DNA of 7,164 nucleotides from Singulisphaera sp. GP187 (GTDB lineage: Bacteria; Pseudomonadota; Gammaproteobacteria; Burkholderiales; Burkholderiaceae_C): positions 1 to 7,164 of the forward strand of contig CALPYQ020000084.1 of NCBI GenBank assembly GCA_943327965.2, in the 5' to 3' direction. The notes beneath the pieces were generated by a model. The model worked only from the letters and a program-made list of their open reading frames with translations, did not search any database and was not told where the DNA came from. Positions within the stretch are counted from its first letter, which is position 1, and the number at the start of each line of letters is the position of its first letter. Made by a program: the position numbers and the translations under genes. Below are positions 6,433 to 7,164 of the stretch, in pieces.

Positions 6433-6908
6433 GTATGAGCATGAGCGCACAAACTTCGGGCGTTTCTGCAGCGTCGTCTCAAGCCGCCATTGATTTGGCG
6501 CGTCAAGTAGGTGAGTCCATGTTTGCAGTGGACACCGCCTCCAAAGATACCATGGGCATGGAACTGCTGTCGTGTGAACCTGGGCGTGCCGTCATTCGCA
6601 TGACAGTCAAAGAGTTGCATTTGAATGGTCACAAAATTTGTCACGGTGGTTTTATTTTTACCTTGGCCGATTCCACATTTGCCTTTGCATGCAACAGCTA
6701 CAACAAGGCAGCTGTGGCGGCAGGATGCAGCATTGAATTTTTAAAGCCTGGCCAATTGGGCGATGTGCTGACCTGTGTGGGACAAGAGCAAACAATGAGT
6801 GGACGTCATGGCATTTATGACATGAAAGTGACCAATCAAAAGGGCGAAGTGATTGCCATGTTCAGAGGCAAGAGCGCGCAAATTCAAGGCACTGTCATTC
6901 CAGAATAA
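6429..6908 (+). CDS. paaI: Hydroxyphenylacetyl-CoA thioesterase PaaI (hotdog fold)
   Basis: Cytoplasmic hotdog-fold acyl-CoA thioesterase, thought to hydrolyse dead-end or trapped CoA esters of the phenylacetate pathway and so recycle CoA. The core motif NGHKICHGGFIFTLADSTFA (66-85) contains HGG and Asp81, which falls nine residues after His72, as does the catalytic Asp61 of E. coli PaaI. ACNS (87-90) and the closing segment MFRGKSAQI (144-152) also match the family. Length is 159 residues if ATG 6429 is used, a little longer than E. coli PaaI because of a low-complexity MSMSMS N-terminus. The 6429 start overlaps the paaG stop by 4 bp, but AGG at 6423-6425 is better spaced for ATG 6435 (9 nt), and 6441 is a third option. 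Cotranscribed with paaG and paaK. Confidence 0.92.
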   Translation: MSMSMSAQTSGVSAASSQAAIDLARQVGESMFAVDTASKDTMGMELLSCEPGRAVIRMTVKELHLNGHKICHGGFIFTLADSTFAFACNSYNKAAVAAGCSIEFLKPGQLGDVLTCVGQEQTMSGRHGIYDMKVTNQKGEVIAMFRGKSAQIQGTVIPE

Positions 6909-6923
6909 GTTGGAGCAATACGC

Positions 6924-7164
6924 ATGAGCCAAACAGCCCGTTTTCCTTTAGAGCCCATTGAAAAAGCCAGCGTCGATGAGTTGCGTTCATTGCAACTCAA
7001 ACGATTGAAGTCGACACTGCAACACGCCTACGACAACTCACCGGTTTACAAAGTCAAGTTTGATGCAGCCGGCGTGCATCCAAGTGATTGCCAATCGTTG
7101 GCTGACTTGGCTAAGTTTCCATTTACCACCAAAGCAGATTTGCGCGACAGCTACCCCTATGGCA
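6924..7164 (+). CDS. paaK: Phenylacetate-CoA ligase PaaK (N-terminal 80 residues, truncated by window edge)
   Basis: ATP-dependent ligase that activates phenylacetate to phenylacetyl-CoA, the entry step of the paa pathway. Only about 80 residues are visible before the sequence ends. They carry the family's N-terminal signature: an early LEPIEKASVDELRSLQLKRL segment, then AYDNSPVYKVKFDAAGV (35-51) and LADLAKFPFTTKADLRDSYP (59-78), which is highly characteristic of PaaK-type adenylating enzymes. The AMP-binding and C-terminal lid domains lie beyond the window. ATG 6924 has TGGAG (6911-6915) 8 nt upstream and begins 15 nt after the paaI stop, consistent with an operon. An intact gene is expected downstream; the cut is the window edge, not a mutation. 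Confidence 0.9.
   Translation, partial: MSQTARFPLEPIEKASVDELRSLQLKRLKSTLQHAYDNSPVYKVKFDAAGVHPSDCQSLADLAKFPFTTKADLRDSYPYG

Noticed and set aside
5995..6450. Minus-strand open frame opposite paaG/paaI
   Set aside because: Spans two well-identified plus-strand genes, has no family features, and is explained by codon bias of the sense strand.

Overview
The window looks like part of a betaproteobacterial chromosome, most plausibly a Burkholderiales/Comamonadaceae freshwater lineage such as Limnohabitans or a relative. This rests on protein character, moderate GC and gene organisation, not on a database search. It holds two functional blocks and is almost fully coding. No RNA gene, insertion sequence, CRISPR array or phage gene is visible.

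Block 1 (1-4705) looks like a metal or metal-chelate acquisition and handling locus. A TonB-dependent outer-membrane receptor runs off the left edge; its signal peptide is visible, but its start codon lies just outside the window. It is followed 18 bp later by a five-helix PepSY-associated membrane protein with a His/Gly insert and a Met cluster, of the kind that often partners such receptors in reducing or releasing ferri-siderophores or metals. Convergent to this pair, 17 bp away, is a small secreted protein with nine histidines in twenty residues. Divergent from that gene is a secreted SUMF1/formylglycine-generating-enzyme-like protein that lacks both catalytic cysteines of true FGEs. The shared metal theme is an inference. 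The individual protein families are much surer than the substrate.

Block 2 (4702-7164) is CoA-thioester catabolism of the phenylacetate (paa) type. A crotonase-family enoyl-CoA hydratase is on the minus strand. Diverging from it is an operon of paaG (ring-1,2-epoxyphenylacetyl-CoA isomerase), paaI (hotdog-fold thioesterase) and the beginning of paaK (phenylacetate-CoA ligase). The 147-bp divergent intergenic region carries a strong 26-bp near-perfect palindrome typical of TetR-family operators, a likely PaaR-type site that could control both directions. The epoxidase genes paaABCDE are not in the window and would be expected downstream or elsewhere.

The two blocks meet tail to tail: the stop codons of the SUMF1-like gene and the hydratase gene overlap by 4 bp. 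The best intrinsic-terminator candidate for the SUMF1-like gene lies inside the last codons of the hydratase gene. Several starts need correction from the longest-ORF choice: the receptor begins upstream of the window, the His-rich protein begins at 3863, the hydratase probably uses TTG at 5481, and PaaI has three tandem ATGs.
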